35,238 bases of DNA from NCBI GenBank assembly GCA_024695145.1, contig JAILIS010000026.1, positions 1 to 35,238 on the forward strand. Reading direction: 5' to 3'. Origin of the DNA: Lachnospiraceae bacterium. GTDB taxonomy: Bacteria > Bacillota > Clostridia > Lachnospirales > Lachnospiraceae. The notes below the pieces were generated by a model. That model did no database searches, was not told where the DNA came from, and worked only from the letters and a program-made list of their open reading frames with translations. Shown piece after piece: positions 22,343 to 31,196 of this stretch (its first letter is position 1; the number at the start of each line of letters is the position of its first letter). The translations under genes were made by a program, and so were the position numbers.

Positions 22343-23866
22343 ATGATAAACAGACGGATATTTTCCATAGGTGTAAGCGCACTTTTGTCAATTTCAGCGT
22401 TTCTTACGGTAATCCCACAGACGCAGGCAATTGTATATGCTGATTCTGACAAGATGATATCGGGCCTTTGCACGGGAGCCATTGCAAACCCTTCATCGAG
22501 CGCGGACTGGAGCTATGTGTATTATGGAGCCTATGACGGAGATCCCGTCAAGTACCGTGTGCTTTCAAGATCAACGTCGGATTTTGGCGGAAAAACCATG
22601 TTCCTTGACAGCGACAGCACGATCGTAAATAAAATGTTTGATAATAACAGCAAGGACTGGGCAGACAGCGAATTAAAGGACTGGCTCAACGGCGATGGTT
22701 TTTATAACAATACGGACGTTTTTACCGAACAGGAAAAGGCGGCTGTAACATCCAGTACTAAGGCCGGAAAGACTGCAAGTGACGGTGCCGGATCTGTTCA
22801 TGCCGATTATCAGCCTCTTGCGGGAGAGAAGGTTTTCCTTCTTGATTCAGTAGAAGCAACAAGTAAGTCTTACGGATATGCCGGAAATGATGCAAGGATC
22901 AAAAACAATAACTGGTGGCTGCGCTCGCCGGATAATGATGAAGAAGCTGTCGGCTATATGAATTGGTTTGGCGCTATCGACACCGAACCCAATTTTATGG
23001 AACGTGAAGTTGGTGTGTGTCCTGCTTTTAATCTGGATCTGTCATCTGTAATCTTTTCATCCGTATTATCCGGATCAGAGTATAAGCTGACGATCAGGGA
23101 TACCGACATGGACATTGCAACACCCGGCAGATCCCGTGTAAAAAGATCGGGAAATGTTGTTACGGTCCCGTATATTATCATGGGGGCCAATTCAGGGAAT
23201 GCTACACGCGTGTCGGTTCTTTTAACAGATAGAGAATACAGTGCCGGAACAGTTGCGACAACCGGATACAGTTATCAGAAGCTTAATGTAGATATGTGGG
23301 GAACAGCAGGAACCGGAAAGTTTGTACTTCCGCCGGCTTACGCCAATAAAACCTGCGGATCGGATTATTATGCTTATATTCTTGCCGAGGATGTAAACAT
23401 AGGAAAAGCAACGGATTATGCATCTGCACCCATACCCATATTCATACCGGATAAGGACGGCCATGACAATAATGAGGAGCCTTCCAAACCCGCAGCTGTA
23501 AATCCCGACACAATTGAGGGATACTTCATATCAGGCGGACAGATGGTTCCCGGTCTCGCACTGGGCAAGACCGTACAGGGACCGGCAGCACAGGCGGCAT
23601 TAAATGCAAAACGCCCTGCAGGATTTTTACAGGCGTTCACATTCAACATGGCCATAAACGGCAATGTTAATCATACCCTGAAAAACGGGACCCTTACGAT
23701 TATCATACCGAAGGAATTACAGAATACGGGCAGGACATTTGCCCTCATGGCACTTGATAAGAACGGAAATGCATTGGTATATGCCGATTCCGACACGAAT
23801 CCTGCAACGATAACGGCGAATATAAACTTTGAAGGTTATGCATTTGCACTGATATACAAGGATTGA
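22343..23866 (+). CDS. Secreted DUF6273-type surface protein (paralogue of 31260-32936)
   Basis: This 507-residue protein has a signal peptide ending QAIVYA. A DUF6273-like, C-type-lectin-fold domain covers about 45-235: YVYYGAYDGDPVKYRVLSR, then SELKDWLNGDGF, VFLLDSVEA, NNNWWLRSP and GVCPAFNLDLSSVIFSS. A beta-sandwich follows (about 245-365) with VTVPYIIMGANSG and ANKTCGSDYYAYILAEDVN. After an acidic linker comes a C-terminal module (380-507) with PAAVNPDTIEGYF and GKTVQGPAAQAALNA, ending EGYAFALIYKD. It should be secreted or surface-bound and may bind ligand. The ATG at 22343 gives the signal peptide; GTG 22331 is possible, and neither has a strong ribosome binding site. Confidence 0.78.
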   Translation: MINRRIFSIGVSALLSISAFLTVIPQTQAIVYADSDKMISGLCTGAIANPSSSADWSYVYYGAYDGDPVKYRVLSRSTSDFGGKTMFLDSDSTIVNKMFDNNSKDWADSELKDWLNGDGFYNNTDVFTEQEKAAVTSSTKAGKTASDGAGSVHADYQPLAGEKVFLLDSVEATSKSYGYAGNDARIKNNNWWLRSPDNDEEAVGYMNWFGAIDTEPNFMEREVGVCPAFNLDLSSVIFSSVLSGSEYKLTIRDTDMDIATPGRSRVKRSGNVVTVPYIIMGANSGNATRVSVLLTDREYSAGTVATTGYSYQKLNVDMWGTAGTGKFVLPPAYANKTCGSDYYAYILAEDVNIGKATDYASAPIPIFIPDKDGHDNNEEPSKPAAVNPDTIEGYFISGGQMVPGLALGKTVQGPAAQAALNAKRPAGFLQAFTFNMAINGNVNHTLKNGTLTIIIPKELQNTGRTFALMALDKNGNALVYADSDTNPATITANINFEGYAFALIYKD

Positions 23867-23887
23867 AAATCATAAAATACTGACCAG

Positions 23888-24487
23888 ATGATAAAGAATA
23901 TAGTTTTTGACATAAGTAATGTTCTTGCTCCGTTCAGGTATAAGGAGTTCCTTGTGGAAAAGGGTTTTGACGCGGCGATGATAAAAAGGATCATCAAGGC
24001 TTCCGCCATGACACCGTATTGGACAGAGTTTGAAAAAGGGAAGCTTTCATACGATGAAGCCATGGCTGCGTTTGTCAGTACAGACCCGGATATCGCAGAT
24101 GAGCTGCATAAAGCCTATGCTTCATGTTCGGGTATCATGGGCAGATACGACTATACCGAAGGCTGGATAGATGCGCTGAAAACTGCCGGTTATAAACTGT
24201 ATTGCATCACAAACTTCACACCTGCCGGATATGAGCAGTGTTACGAAAGCATTTCGTTCATAGAGAGGTTCGACGGCTGCGTTTTCTCGTTCAGAGAAGG
24301 CATCGTGAAACCGGATCCTGAGATATATAAGACTCTGTTAAGAAGGTATAACCTGATAGCAGAAGAGTGCGTGTTTATAGATGATACGGAAGAAAACGTA
24401 CTGAGTGCGCAAAAGCTTGGTATGGAAGGAATAGTATTTACAGGATACGAAGATGCAGCCGCAAGACTTGATAGAATATTAAAATAA
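23888..24487 (+). CDS. HAD-family phosphatase (YihX-like)
   Basis: This is a 199-residue HAD subfamily IA hydrolase. Motif I is FDISNVLAPF with nucleophile Asp8; the second Asp is absent, as in the YihX branch (FDxGNV). Motif II is ITNFT, the motif III Lys lies in EGIVKPDPEIY and motif IV is FIDDTEENV. The cap is helical (residues 15-85). YihX relatives dephosphorylate sugar phosphates such as glucose-1-phosphate, but the substrate here is unknown. No strong binding site precedes the ATG, which lies 21 bp after the DUF6273 gene. It converges on the DUF6688 gene with a 9-bp gap. Confidence 0.85.
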   Translation: MIKNIVFDISNVLAPFRYKEFLVEKGFDAAMIKRIIKASAMTPYWTEFEKGKLSYDEAMAAFVSTDPDIADELHKAYASCSGIMGRYDYTEGWIDALKTAGYKLYCITNFTPAGYEQCYESISFIERFDGCVFSFREGIVKPDPEIYKTLLRRYNLIAEECVFIDDTEENVLSAQKLGMEGIVFTGYEDAAARLDRILK

Positions 24488-24496
24488 GGGAACACA

Positions 24497-25660
24497 TCAA
24501 AAGCTGCCGGGATCGCCTGTATACTGCATGGCGATCCTGTCTTCAGGATTTACATCTGACATATACAATACGATCAGGAATAACCATTCAAGCGGTTTCA
24601 TCATGAAATACACAAGATCCGCTGTCTTTTTAGTTCTTATCAGACGCGCGACAGGAAAGCCGTAAGTGTCATAGAAAGATCTTACAGCTCTGTGAAATCC
24701 GGGCGTACGCTCCTCAAGCACCTGTTCAAAAGCATTTGCAACACATAACTGCCGGTTTACAACAACGGGATGTCCGTGCCTTATACCCATGCGAAGCGGT
24801 TTGACTATTTTGCGGTCACCGCCTGCAGCAACCGTACAAAGGTAATGTTCATCATAGTACAGCTGTTGGGGAGGTATTTTTTGGGACAGCCTGAAATCGG
24901 CAGTTTCGGTGAATGCTTTTATGACGGCATCCGGAGCCTGCCCGAAAATCATAAGAATGCATATCAGGATCCCCAGCATGGGGATTGTCATTACGAGTCC
25001 GATCACCGGCCACCTCTTTGAGTTTTCAAGCATCTTAAAGAATGAGGAAAGAGGGGCGGAATTTTCAACCTTGCTCATCCTGTCCGGGGAAGGAGCATAA
25101 TCACGGACAACCCCAAGGATAACGCGAAGACTCATAAGAATGAACACTATCGGGGGAAGCAGCAGGTAAAGCTCAAACATTCCCATCCGGCTAAAGTCAA
25201 ACACGTGGATTGAAAATACAACACTTAACAGATCACCCATATACAACAGCGACATTGCAATAACCGGGATCAATGGCGGAGTTTTGTTTACATTGATATG
25301 GTTTAGTACACAAAATCCGACAACACCAAGGACTGCGATCGTAATGAATGTCGGCAGAGAGCCGGTATAGACCGGCTGATGCTTCTGGGAATTGTAGAGC
25401 TGTGTCTGCCAGTCGGCATTAAACATAACATCGCAAAATGACAAATAGACTATCTGCAGGACAACAGCAAGAAATATCGTTATCATATCGACCAAAAGAA
25501 AAACGGATTTATTTTTGCTTGTGATCTTCTCGGATCGCTTGACGGTTATCAGAAGAAATACCGATTCTGATATGACGGCAACGATCGGCGTTGCCAGGAT
25601 TGCGAAAGCAAGCAGTATGAAAACAAAGCTTTGCATAAGCTGATCTGCATCACTTATCAT
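24497..25660 (-). CDS. DUF6688-family multi-span membrane protein
   Basis: This membrane protein of about 387 residues has roughly six N-terminal spans (for example SFVFILLAFAILATPIVAVI, FVLNHI preceded by TIAVLGVVG, LLLPPIVFILMSLRVIL and VIGLVMTIPMLGILICILMI). A conserved soluble part follows (YLCTVAAGGDRKIVKPLRMG, RHGHPVVVNRQLCVANAFEQ, RSFYDTYGFPVARLI), then a last hydrophobic segment (KPLEWLFLIVLYM). I recognise the soluble part as DUF6688; the function is unknown. The start at 25660 is chosen because GGAG lies 9 bp upstream, whereas the ATG at 25669 abuts it. The frame overlaps the end of the Xre gene, showing translational coupling. Confidence 0.78.
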   Translation of the reverse strand: MISDADQLMQSFVFILLAFAILATPIVAVISESVFLLITVKRSEKITSKNKSVFLLVDMITIFLAVVLQIVYLSFCDVMFNADWQTQLYNSQKHQPVYTGSLPTFITIAVLGVVGFCVLNHINVNKTPPLIPVIAMSLLYMGDLLSVVFSIHVFDFSRMGMFELYLLLPPIVFILMSLRVILGVVRDYAPSPDRMSKVENSAPLSSFFKMLENSKRWPVIGLVMTIPMLGILICILMIFGQAPDAVIKAFTETADFRLSQKIPPQQLYYDEHYLCTVAAGGDRKIVKPLRMGIRHGHPVVVNRQLCVANAFEQVLEERTPGFHRAVRSFYDTYGFPVARLIRTKKTADLVYFMMKPLEWLFLIVLYMSDVNPEDRIAMQYTGDPGSF

Positions 25661-25892
25661 TTTCATCATCTCCGTTTCTTCGGTATTCAAGAATATCTCC
25701 GGGCTGACATTCAAGCGCATCACAGATCGCGATAAGGGTTGATACCTTTATTGCTTTAGCCTTTCCTGTCTTTAGTATGGACATATTGGCCAGTGTGATA
25801 CCGACTTTTTCCGCAAGCTGTGTAACACTCATCTTACGCTTTGCGAGCATCACATCTATATTAAATATGAGAGTTCCTCTTGATTCTTCCAT
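25650..25892 (-). CDS. YozG-like Xre-family regulator
   Basis: This regulator of about 80 residues is almost entirely one HTH_26 domain: IFNIDVMLAKRKMSVTQLAE, KVGITLANMSILKTGKAKAI, then STLIAICDALECQPGDILEY. This family pairs with DUF2975 membrane proteins, as here, where the DUF2975 gene lies 11-17 bp upstream. The ATG at 25892 is favoured over the ATG at 25898 because AAAGGA then has proper spacing. Probable targets are its own operon promoter and the TTATCG-N5-CGATAA dyad upstream. Confidence 0.85.
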   Translation of the reverse strand: MEESRGTLIFNIDVMLAKRKMSVTQLAEKVGITLANMSILKTGKAKAIKVSTLIAICDALECQPGDILEYRRNGDDENDK

Positions 25893-25909
25893 GATCATGT
25901 TCCTTTGCT

Positions 25910-26383
25910 CTATATAGTAAGGTCGTTTTCTTCCTGAAGAGTTGATGCTTTATCAAAAAAGGCTGCCAGAGCCTTCATGCATATTCCGAAAGCAACCCCG
26001 ATGATGCATACAAATGCGGATGTAAGAAAGATCGAAGGATGATTGATATTTAGAAATCCAAAAATTATATTTGCAGCCATGAATATGATCGTATCTGCAA
26101 ATGCCAGCCGGGCTACTGTTCGGAGTCTTGCGGCATTAACAGTTCTGAACAATTCGTCTTTGTCGATACTCTTTATGATCCGCCACAGTATAACGAGTGC
26201 TGTGTAACATGGAACGGCCGTGACCCAGAACAAGATCAGCCACGGATAATATGCCCAGGCAAATTCCGGAGCAAGTTCTGCGATCCATTTTCCTACAAAG
26301 GGAAGTGCACCGAAAAAGAAGATCGCCCCAAGAAGTCCAATGGTTATAACAGTTATTTTCAAAGATAATGAGGTCTTTTTCAT
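25910..26383 (-). CDS. DUF2975 membrane protein
   Basis: This 157-residue protein has four predicted membrane spans: ITVITIGLLGAIFFFGALPF, PWLILFWVTAVPCYTALVIL, LAFADTIIFMAANIIFGFL and IFLTSAFVCIIGVAFGICM. The internal loop SIDKDELFRTVNAARLRTVA is the DUF2975 signature. The family sits beside YozG-type Xre regulators and may act as their membrane sensor or partner (inference). A GGAGG site and a strong promoter precede it. It is the first gene of the DUF2975-Xre-DUF6688 operon. Confidence 0.85.
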   Translation of the reverse strand: MKKTSLSLKITVITIGLLGAIFFFGALPFVGKWIAELAPEFAWAYYPWLILFWVTAVPCYTALVILWRIIKSIDKDELFRTVNAARLRTVARLAFADTIIFMAANIIFGFLNINHPSIFLTSAFVCIIGVAFGICMKALAAFFDKASTLQEENDLTI

Positions 26384-26457
26384 GATATATCCTCCATGTT
26401 TTTATACATAAAATCTTTCGACCGTAATCTTTTCGACAAAATCCTTCGACATGGGAG

Positions 26458-26486
26458 AGTATAGCACAACTATTTTTGCATTTCAA
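26458..26486 (-). promoter_or_regulatory. Promoter of the DUF2975-Xre-DUF6688 operon
   Basis: On the minus strand TTGAAA (26481-26486) is separated by 17 bp from TATACT (26458-26463), with TGC extending the -10. The leader then holds three direct copies of TCGAAAGAT-like words (TCGA at 26446, 26433 and 26418 on the plus coordinates, 13 and 15 bp apart), a possible repressor target. Confidence 0.65.
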
Positions 26487-26491
26487 TAATA

Positions 26492-26512
26492 ATTTATCGC
26501 AATACGATAAAT
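26492..26512. promoter_or_regulatory. Inverted repeat operator, likely for the YozG-like Xre regulator
   Basis: ATTTATCG-CAATA-CGATAAAT is a perfect dyad with 8-bp arms and a 5-bp centre. It lies 6 bp upstream of the -35 of the DUF2975 operon and 72 bp before the divergent PAP2 gene. TATCG-N5-CGATA dyads are typical near such operons as far as I recall; binding is inferred. Confidence 0.5.
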
Positions 26513-26583
26513 CCAGTCAGGGAGTGTGACAACCTTTGTATTTACGGTATATAATACCGGCAGGGGAAAAGGAGAAAAAAACA

Positions 26584-27123
26584 ATGGAAATGTCTTTTTT
26601 ATACGCGATACCAAGAACAGAGCTGCTGGACAGCTTTTTTCTTATAGTCACAAATATCGCCGGGTCTTACGGTCAGCTGTGGGTAGCAGTGGGATTGGCA
26701 CTGCTTATCCCAAAGAAGACAAGATGGACCGGGATCGCTGTTCTTATCTCATATGCGGGAGTTTATCTCTTTGGACAGATGATATTGAAAAACCTGATAT
26801 CAAGACCACGCCCCTGTCAGGTGGATCAGGCTTTTCAAATGCTCGTTGAAAGGCCTTCGAGCTCATCTTTCCCTTCGACGCATTCCGCGTGGGCGTTTGC
26901 GGCGGCAACTGCGATCTTTATGAAATTCAAAAAGGCCGGAATAGCGGCTTTTGTTGCTGCAGCTCTTATCGCATTCAGCAGGATGTATATGTTCCTTCAC
27001 TATCCAACAGATGTTCTTTGCGGGATGATCCTCGGTATATTGCTGGGAATAGCTGCAGATAAGATATGCGACATAATAAAGAGAAAGACCAAAAGCAGAA
27101 AAACGGAGAGCGAAGAGCTTTGA
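26584..27123 (+). CDS. PAP2-family phosphatase
   Basis: This 179-residue membrane protein has the three PAP2 motifs: KNLISRPRP (69-77), PSTH (97-100, in SSFPSTHSAWAF) and SRMYMFLHYPTDV (132-144, His139). Five or so spans carry them. Members dephosphorylate undecaprenyl pyrophosphate or other lipid phosphates at the membrane. The ATG at 26584 has GGAG 9 bp upstream and makes the normal family length; the frame extends further 5' without support. Its stop overlaps the TTG start of the DUF523 gene. Confidence 0.87.
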   Translation: MEMSFLYAIPRTELLDSFFLIVTNIAGSYGQLWVAVGLALLIPKKTRWTGIAVLISYAGVYLFGQMILKNLISRPRPCQVDQAFQMLVERPSSSSFPSTHSAWAFAAATAIFMKFKKAGIAAFVAAALIAFSRMYMFLHYPTDVLCGMILGILLGIAADKICDIIKRKTKSRKTESEEL

Positions 27124-27536
27124 TAATAGCGGTAAGTGCCTGCCTTCTCGGAGATAACTGCAAATACAACGGAGGCAATAATTACAGCAAAAAAGTGGCA
27201 GAGTATGTTATGGGCCACGACATAGTCCCGGTCTGCCCCGAGGTCATTGGAGGTCTTCCGACGCCCAGAGAGCCGTCCGAGATCGTAAACGGGATAGTCA
27301 TGCATAAGGACGGTACATCCGTGGATGAAGAGTTCAGAAGGGGAGCAGACATTGCGCTGAAGAAGGTAAAAGAAGCCGGGGCAGAGCTAGTGATCCTCCG
27401 GTCAAGAAGCCCTTCCTGCGGAGTCAGATCGATATATGACGGTACCTTTACGGGAACGCTTGTCGGTGGACAGGGCGTTTTTGCAAAGCTTTTGATCGAT
27501 AACAACATAAAAGTGCTGGATGAATCCGAGATATGA
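27120..27536 (+). CDS. DUF523 protein
   Basis: This is a 138-residue soluble protein, complete for the family when started at the TTG at 27120, which gives the usual N-terminus (IIAVSACLLGDNCKYNGG). Conserved Cys motifs are SACLLGDNC, VPVCPEVIGGLPTPREP and RSPSCGV. The TTG overlaps the PAP2 stop (CTTTGA), indicating translational coupling. An upstream ATG at 27066 would add 18 residues not seen in the family. The function is unknown, possibly metal or iron-sulphur related. Confidence 0.85.
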   Translation: MIIAVSACLLGDNCKYNGGNNYSKKVAEYVMGHDIVPVCPEVIGGLPTPREPSEIVNGIVMHKDGTSVDEEFRRGADIALKKVKEAGAELVILRSRSPSCGVRSIYDGTFTGTLVGGQGVFAKLLIDNNIKVLDESEI

Positions 27537-27566
27537 CAGCATGCCGAAAGAGTGAGATGGAAGAAA

Positions 27567-28493
27567 ATGACAGAGGATAACCGCAGGTTCTATGAAGAGA
27601 GTGTAAAACCTCTCATACACGAACGGTTTGGCGCATATGAGTCCCGGATAGCTGTCGGGATTTCCGGAGAAGGCAGTGACTGCTTCGGTTATGACGATGA
27701 AATATCAAGAGATCATGATTTCGGGACCGGTGTCTGTCTGTGGCTTACTGATGAAGACATGCAGGTGGTCGGAAAAGAACTGGGCGAGGCTTATGATGAG
27801 CTGGTGGAAATGAAGGAGAGATCCTTTTTAACCGAGAGGCTTAAAGAGCGTCGCGGAGTCATGACAATCCATGATTTTTACTCCAACATTCTCCGGATCG
27901 ACTGCAACACAAAAGACTGCGTGATGACTGAAAAACAGTGGCTCTCACTCGACCATTCGTGCCTTGCTACAGCTGTAAACGGAGAGGTGTTCAGGGATGA
28001 TCCCGGACAGTTTATGCATTTTCGGAGCCTTCTTCAGAATTATTATCCGGAAAGGGTCTGGCGTATACGTATAGCAGAGAAGATGCATGAGTATTCTTCC
28101 GCTTTACAGGTGAATTATCAGCGCTGCATGGGCAGAGGAGATACCGTATCGGCCGAGATCTGCCGGATAAAGGGTATGACGGCTGCAATGGAGCTGTATT
28201 TCCTATTGAAGAGAAGGTACATGCCATATTACAAATGGGCATACAGGGCACTTACGGATCTGGACAAAAGCGGAGCATTTACCGCACGGATAGACGAGCT
28301 TGCAAACCTTCACAGCGACAAAGAGCCCTGGGAGGGAACAAAATACCGGCCAAACCGCCCGAACCTCAAGGACCGGATAGTAGGCGTTGCGGAAGATATC
28401 GGTTATGATATATCCGAAATGCTAAAAGATACAGGACTCATAGCCAGGATAAATCCGTATCTTGAAGCTGATGTTGATACGGTACTTTCATGA
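27567..28493 (+). CDS. DUF4037 protein with a nucleotidyltransferase-like motif
   Basis: This soluble protein of about 308 residues has an N-terminal GEGSDCFGYDDEISRDHDFG stretch. It matches the GS-x-DD-x-DHD active-site pattern of polymerase-beta-like nucleotidyltransferases in DUF4037. A helical C-terminal part follows (RIAEKMHEYSSALQVNYQRC, then CRIKGMTAAMELYFLLKRRY and PYYKWAYRAL). It may modify a small molecule or a protein; the function is not known. The ATG at 27567 has GGAAG close upstream; GTG 27552 would add 5 residues. It follows the DUF523 gene by 30 bp. Confidence 0.83.
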   Translation: MTEDNRRFYEESVKPLIHERFGAYESRIAVGISGEGSDCFGYDDEISRDHDFGTGVCLWLTDEDMQVVGKELGEAYDELVEMKERSFLTERLKERRGVMTIHDFYSNILRIDCNTKDCVMTEKQWLSLDHSCLATAVNGEVFRDDPGQFMHFRSLLQNYYPERVWRIRIAEKMHEYSSALQVNYQRCMGRGDTVSAEICRIKGMTAAMELYFLLKRRYMPYYKWAYRALTDLDKSGAFTARIDELANLHSDKEPWEGTKYRPNRPNLKDRIVGVAEDIGYDISEMLKDTGLIARINPYLEADVDTVLS

Positions 28494-28518
28494 AAGATGC
28501 CGCCTGTCAAATAAAATA

Positions 28519-28620
28519 TGCGCCAAAACCATAATGTGTATATGAATATGGCGCAAAGCATTCGCTTACCATAACATTAATAGCTGTAATTGATGGAAAG
28601 ACAGATGCACTTATGGTAAG
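28519..28620. repeat. Two consecutive long-loop inverted repeats between convergent genes
   Basis: TGCGCCA (28519-28525) and TGGCGCA (28549-28555) form a 7-bp inverted repeat around 23 bp. CTTACCATAA (28565-28574) and TTATGGTAAG (28611-28620) form a perfect 10-bp inverted repeat around 36 bp. Neither has a T-run. They fill the gap between the DUF4037 and HD-GYP genes. Confidence 0.5.
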
Positions 28621-28638
28621 ATGAGGAAAATCATATGA

Positions 28639-29931
28639 TTAACCACTATAATAATCTTCAAGCTTCGGACGTGCAGCCTCATAATATTCTTTAAGATTCA
28701 TATCAAACTGTGTGCCCATACCCTCGAGGATTATCTGGTTCGCACGTTCGAAAGAATAGCTGTCTTTGTATACCCGTTTACTGACCAGTGCATCATATAC
28801 ATCAGCAATTGCCATGATCCTTGCTTCCAGCGGGATCGCATTTCCTTTAAGACCATCCGGATAACCTGACCCATCCACCCGCTCATGATGATAATGAGCA
28901 ACATTTTCGGCGATGATACGAAATTCCGTATCGTCGGTGTCCTTAAGTATTTCGTGAACAACCCGCGCTCCCTCGGATGCGTGGATCTTCATTTTTTCAA
29001 ATTCTTCAGGAGTATAGCGTCCGGGCTTGCGCAGTACATCGTCATCAACGGCTATCTTTCCGAGGTCGTGCATCGGAGCAGCCTTGATGATCTTTTCGCA
29101 AAAATCATCCGATAAGTTCATGGTATTCTTTTCTTTAATGGCTTCCATGAGCATACGCACGCCGTCACTGGTCCTTCGTATATGTCCTCCTGTTGAATTA
29201 TCCCGGCTTTCAACCATGGTTGCCATTCCGATGATGAACTGCTCATTCAATGCTTCTATACGCTCAGTCTTAGCTTCGACCTCTTTTTGAAGCTCGGAAT
29301 TATATGTTTTTTCCAGCTCGGCAAGCTTGTTAGCCGAATCTGCGTAGTAATATCTCTCAAATCGGCCGTTGTTGAAATTGTGTCCGACCAATATCCCGGT
29401 GAGCGCGAATAGCGTCAGCGACCGCAGCCCCCATGCAAAATCTGCCGGAGGAACAGTATTGTATGCAAGTATCACATAGCTTATGATCGCGATCAGTTCC
29501 ATGCCTACCGAATAAAGAGTTCTTTCGATGAACATGAGCGGGACGATCACAGCCAGAACATATGCGAATACTGTTTTTCCTTCTTCACCGTGAAAGATGA
29601 TCAGACAGGCGACCCCGGTCTCCAAATACAGATTCTCCATTATAAACAATACCAGCCGTAAAAACACCGGGAATTTCTTTACTATAAACACCCCTGATAT
29701 CAGAGTAAAAATAAGAATTGCAAAAGCATAAGGAAATATCCGCATCAGATCCTCATACTCGTCCTGCCCGTAGACGATAAACGCTACAGCCCAGAACAGC
29801 AGTGTAATGAGAGAATTCGAGATTATATTCTTGCGATTCGCTTCGTATACGAGCCCTCTGGCGTGCCTGTACTCTTCTTTGGCAAGGCCGCCGTATAGCA
29901 GTTCCTTTTTTATTAAACTGATAATTTGCAT
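28639..29931 (-). CDS. Membrane HD-GYP domain protein (putative c-di-GMP phosphodiesterase)
   Basis: This is a protein of about 430 residues. The N-terminal half (40-200) has about six membrane segments (for example LITLLFWAVAFIVYG and AYVLAVIVPLMFI). A coiled coil (about 205-235, KLAELEKTYNSELQKEVEAK) leads to an HD-GYP domain at 240-425: SRDNSTGGHIRRTS, MHDLGKIAVDDDVLRKPG, VAHYHHERVDGSGYPDGLKG and IADVYDALVSKRVYK. The HD pair and HHExxDGSGYP metal and GYP motifs are intact, so it probably hydrolyses cyclic di-GMP in response to a membrane signal. The start at 29931 follows GGAG by 7 bp; the upstream ATG lies before that site. Confidence 0.87.
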   Translation of the reverse strand: MQIISLIKKELLYGGLAKEEYRHARGLVYEANRKNIISNSLITLLFWAVAFIVYGQDEYEDLMRIFPYAFAILIFTLISGVFIVKKFPVFLRLVLFIMENLYLETGVACLIIFHGEEGKTVFAYVLAVIVPLMFIERTLYSVGMELIAIISYVILAYNTVPPADFAWGLRSLTLFALTGILVGHNFNNGRFERYYYADSANKLAELEKTYNSELQKEVEAKTERIEALNEQFIIGMATMVESRDNSTGGHIRRTSDGVRMLMEAIKEKNTMNLSDDFCEKIIKAAPMHDLGKIAVDDDVLRKPGRYTPEEFEKMKIHASEGARVVHEILKDTDDTEFRIIAENVAHYHHERVDGSGYPDGLKGNAIPLEARIMAIADVYDALVSKRVYKDSYSFERANQIILEGMGTQFDMNLKEYYEAARPKLEDYYSG

Positions 29932-30089
29932 TACAGGTCTCCACATTCCTAATCGGGCAGATTCTTATACAACGATTTTAACGTGCCTATATACAGATAA
30001 TCAACTGTTTTTATTATTTGGGAGCATACTATGATAAAATAAAACCTGAGATTGTAATCCGATTCATGAAGAAGAGCGCAGGATGGAAA

Positions 30090-31196
30090 ATGACTAAAGA
30101 AAGAGTAAAGTTTATAGACATGGTCAGGGGACTGACAATACTGTGTATAGCCGTATATCACAGTATAGCACCGGGGCTTCTGAGGACTTTTATCGCAGGG
30201 ATCTGTTCGGTCATGTTCTTTTCTTTCTTTTTTTATTCCGGTTATCTTTATGTTCCGGGAAAAGCCGGGATCGGAAAAAACATCTCGGGTCGTACAAAAG
30301 GGTTATTGATGCCCTTTTTACTGTATTCCGTATCGTTCTGGGCGGTGGGAAGCGTTGTTCTGGTCCTTAAGGGCGAAGAGAGTATAACGGAAGCTTTATG
30401 CTGTCTTAGAAATTTCTTTGCAGGTTCGATCTGGAACAGAACCATACAGGACTTTTTCGGGTGGGAGTATTACAGTCTGGGCAAAAGATATCCGTTTCTT
30501 GCCGGTTTCTGGTTTTTACCCGCAATGTTTTTTTCAAGTCTTCTGTTTATCATTTTAAGAGAAAAAATATGTAAAAGCGTTAATTCGATCCTCATTTCAA
30601 CAGCAGCCATGTTGCTTGTTACGGGCGGACTCAGGGGATTATCGGTAAGTCTTCCTTATAATCTCCAGCTTGTCCCGTTTTGGACTGCCATAATGTTTAT
30701 GGGAAGTGCAGGCAGAGGGTGGCGTATCTTTGAAAGGCTGAGGGGAATGTCGGCATGGCTGGCGGGTTCGCTTGTTTCTGTTGTGTGCATAGGATTATCC
30801 GTTTATTTCGGACTTGGAACTAATCTGTTCCGCGGAGAATTCGATAAACCCGAGGCCGGTACGATGCTTTTTCTGTTTTGCCTTGGTAATGTGAGTGTTT
30901 GGGGGATATCAGTGCTGTGCAGGCAGATAGAAAACACCGGGATCAATGTAGATAAAATGGCTTACCTTGGATCCCACTCGATATACATTTATATGTATCA
31001 CTATTTTATTGCGTGGGCAATCTGTATGATCACAGGCTTTTCCATGAGGTATGATGTGGACGGTATTACAAAGGATGTATTGATCGGGAGTTTTATCCTG
31101 GCGGCAGTCAGTATAGCCGGTTCCATACTGATCAGTGTCTTATTCGACAGACGGCACAGGGAATCACATTGTAACACATGCGAAAGTAAGCTATAA
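30090..31196 (+). CDS. Acyltransferase 3 family membrane protein
   Basis: This protein of about 368 residues has ten or so membrane spans. The N-terminal signature VKFIDMVRGLTILCIAVYHS has the conserved Arg-Gly and the catalytic-type His of acyltransferase 3 proteins. A late motif reads YLGSHSIYIYMYHYFIAWAI. Such enzymes acetylate or acylate surface sugars or lipids. AGGAT lies before the ATG; an earlier ATG at 30066 would lengthen it. An extended -10 (TGATAAAAT, 30032-30040) lies upstream. The end of the gene contains the promoter of the next gene. Confidence 0.8.
   Translation: MTKERVKFIDMVRGLTILCIAVYHSIAPGLLRTFIAGICSVMFFSFFFYSGYLYVPGKAGIGKNISGRTKGLLMPFLLYSVSFWAVGSVVLVLKGEESITEALCCLRNFFAGSIWNRTIQDFFGWEYYSLGKRYPFLAGFWFLPAMFFSSLLFIILREKICKSVNSILISTAAMLLVTGGLRGLSVSLPYNLQLVPFWTAIMFMGSAGRGWRIFERLRGMSAWLAGSLVSVVCIGLSVYFGLGTNLFRGEFDKPEAGTMLFLFCLGNVSVWGISVLCRQIENTGINVDKMAYLGSHSIYIYMYHYFIAWAICMITGFSMRYDVDGITKDVLIGSFILAAVSIAGSILISVLFDRRHRESHCNTCESKL

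Noticed and set aside
23888..24487. HAD protein as inactive because the second motif-I Asp is missing
   Set aside because: The YihX branch naturally has FDxxNV at this place, and the other motifs are intact.
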